The notes under the pieces: model-generated
What the model was told of the DNA's origin: nothing
Databases searched by the model: none
The model's input: only the letters and a program-made list of their open reading frames with translations
In this document: positions 6,487-6,726 of the stretch, piece after piece
Position numbering within the stretch: the stretch's first letter is position 1
Layout: each line of letters begins with the position of its first letter
Position numbers and translations under genes: made by a program
From: an uncultured Eubacteriales bacterium
GTDB taxonomy: Bacteria; Bacillota; Clostridia; Lachnospirales; CAG-274
Length of the DNA: 6,726 nt
Direction: 5' to 3'
NCBI GenBank assembly: GCA_902497185.1
Contig: CABVEG010000092.1
Coordinates: 1 to 6,726, forward strand

Positions 6487-6521
6487 ATGGCATACAATGG
6501 CACACTGTTATGTGATAAAAT
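6487..6521 (+). promoter_or_regulatory. Candidate activator-dependent late promoter with tandem ATGGCA repeats
   Basis: ATGGCA occurs at 6487-6492 and 6497-6502, exactly 10 bases apart, so both copies face the same side of the helix. An extended -10 box, TGATAAAAT (6513-6521), follows; TAAAAT matches TATAAT at five of six positions. At 17-base spacing the -35 position reads TACAAT, a poor match to TTGACA. A weak -35 with repeats around it is typical of activator-dependent or phage-sigma promoters. The DUF1492 protein encoded just upstream is the obvious candidate binder. A start near 6528 is expected. Confidence 0.5.
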
Positions 6522-6529
6522 AGTACTGT

Positions 6530-6553
6530 AAAAAGTTGAGCATAGAACTTTTT
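6530..6553 (+). repeat. Small AT-rich hairpin
   Basis: AAAAAGTT at 6530-6537 and AACTTTTT at 6546-6553 pair perfectly over 8 bases, with an 8-base loop. With only one G-C pair it is a weak stem and a poor terminator. It would lie at the very 5' end of a transcript from the promoter just upstream, where it could act as a leader structure. Confidence 0.4.
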
Positions 6554-6574
6554 CATTTGGAAAATCCTTTCGAT

Positions 6575-6608
6575 AAAAAGCATCTGTATTTCAGGTGCTT
6601 TTTGCTTT
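6575..6608 (+). terminator. Intrinsic (rho-independent) terminator
   Basis: The arms AAAAAGCATCTG (6575-6586) and CAGGTGCTTTTT (6592-6603) form a 12-pair stem with one T-G wobble and a TATTT loop. Its 3' arm ends in five T, followed by GCTTTT. The A-tract ahead of the stem means it could also stop transcription arriving from the opposite strand. It probably ends the early replication operon, and it also lies in the path of any transcript from the candidate late promoter. Confidence 0.85.
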
Positions 6609-6624
6609 TGTAAGAATATTAATA

Positions 6625-6674
6625 AGGAGATAGTATAATTGGTTTATATCAAAATAAGTCGAATTATAGCTCCT
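6625..6674. repeat. Inverted repeat covering a ribosome-site-like sequence
   Basis: AGGAG (6625-6629) pairs with CTCCT (6670-6674), and TATAATT (6634-6640) pairs with AATTATA (6662-6668). Four unpaired bases on the left face one on the right, and the loop is about 21 bases. The left arm has both a ribosome-site-like AAGGAGA and a TATAAT box. Whether it acts as an operator, an RNA hairpin or nothing cannot be told from sequence alone. Confidence 0.4.
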
Positions 6675-6691
6675 GTTTTAAAGTAAATATA

Positions 6692-6700
6692 TGTTATAAT
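6692..6700 (+). promoter_or_regulatory. Extended -10 promoter box for the next gene
   Basis: TGTTATAAT is a perfect TGN-TATAAT extended -10 element. No good -35 hexamer lies 16-18 bases upstream, but extended -10 promoters can work without one. A start near 6707 would give a short leader before the ribosome-site-like AGGGAG at the window edge. In such AT-rich DNA a chance match is possible. Confidence 0.4.
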
Positions 6701-6726
6701 TAATAATATATTTTTTATTTAGGGAG

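Larger units (their letters stand above)
6484..6726. other. Non-coding late control region
   Basis: No convincing gene lies in these 243 bases. In order they hold tandem ATGGCA repeats, an extended -10 box, an AT-rich hairpin, an intrinsic terminator, a second inverted repeat and another extended -10 box. The last bases (TTAGGGAG, 6719-6726) look like a ribosome site for a gene beginning just beyond the window. This matches the usual position of the early-to-late switch in Gram-positive phages. Confidence 0.6.

Noticed and set aside
1..6726. tRNA, rRNA, integrase, attachment site or excision gene
   Set aside because: No clover-leaf sequence, conserved rRNA stretch or recombinase motif was recognised on either strand.

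Overview
This window looks like the replication and late-switch segment of a temperate siphovirus-type phage or prophage from a low-GC Gram-positive host. Clostridia are most likely, for example a Lachnospiraceae- or Ruminococcaceae-like gut anaerobe. The evidence is the AT-rich sequence, heavy AGA/AGG arginine use, strong AGGAGG-type ribosome sites, TTG starts and a characteristic gene order. No ribosomal, metabolic or conventional chromosomal gene is present. All genes lie on the + strand. Taxonomy is inferred, because no database search was possible.

Layout: bases 1-1164 are the C-terminal part of a phage family A DNA polymerase that is open at the left edge. After a G-rich ribosome site comes a large two-domain primase-helicase (1180-3579), with an AEP-primase-like N-terminus and a VirE/VapE-type P-loop ATPase C-terminus. 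A 278-base gap (3580-3857) contains five copies of an AAACGGTT-type motif and a long imperfect inverted repeat; I propose it as a replication origin or a control region. Then come a VRR-NUC nuclease (3858-4172), an SNF2-type SF2 helicase that overlaps it (4120-5475), an unrecognised 178-residue protein (5489-6025) and a DUF1492/ArpU-like transcription regulator (6091-6483).

The last 243 bases (6484-6726) hold no convincing gene. They contain two ATGGCA repeats spaced exactly 10 bases apart, an extended -10 box, a small hairpin, a strong intrinsic terminator about 55-80 bases downstream, then another inverted repeat and a second extended -10 box. The window ends on what looks like the ribosome site of the next gene.

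How the parts fit together: polymerase, primase-helicase, nuclease and SNF2 helicase form a self-contained DNA replication and recombination set. The DUF1492 protein at the end probably turns on late genes from the promoter-like region just behind its own gene. The least explained parts are non-coding: the repeat-rich gap after the primase-helicase, a stem-loop that hides the regulator's ribosome site, and the promoter-to-terminator interval that could make a short RNA.
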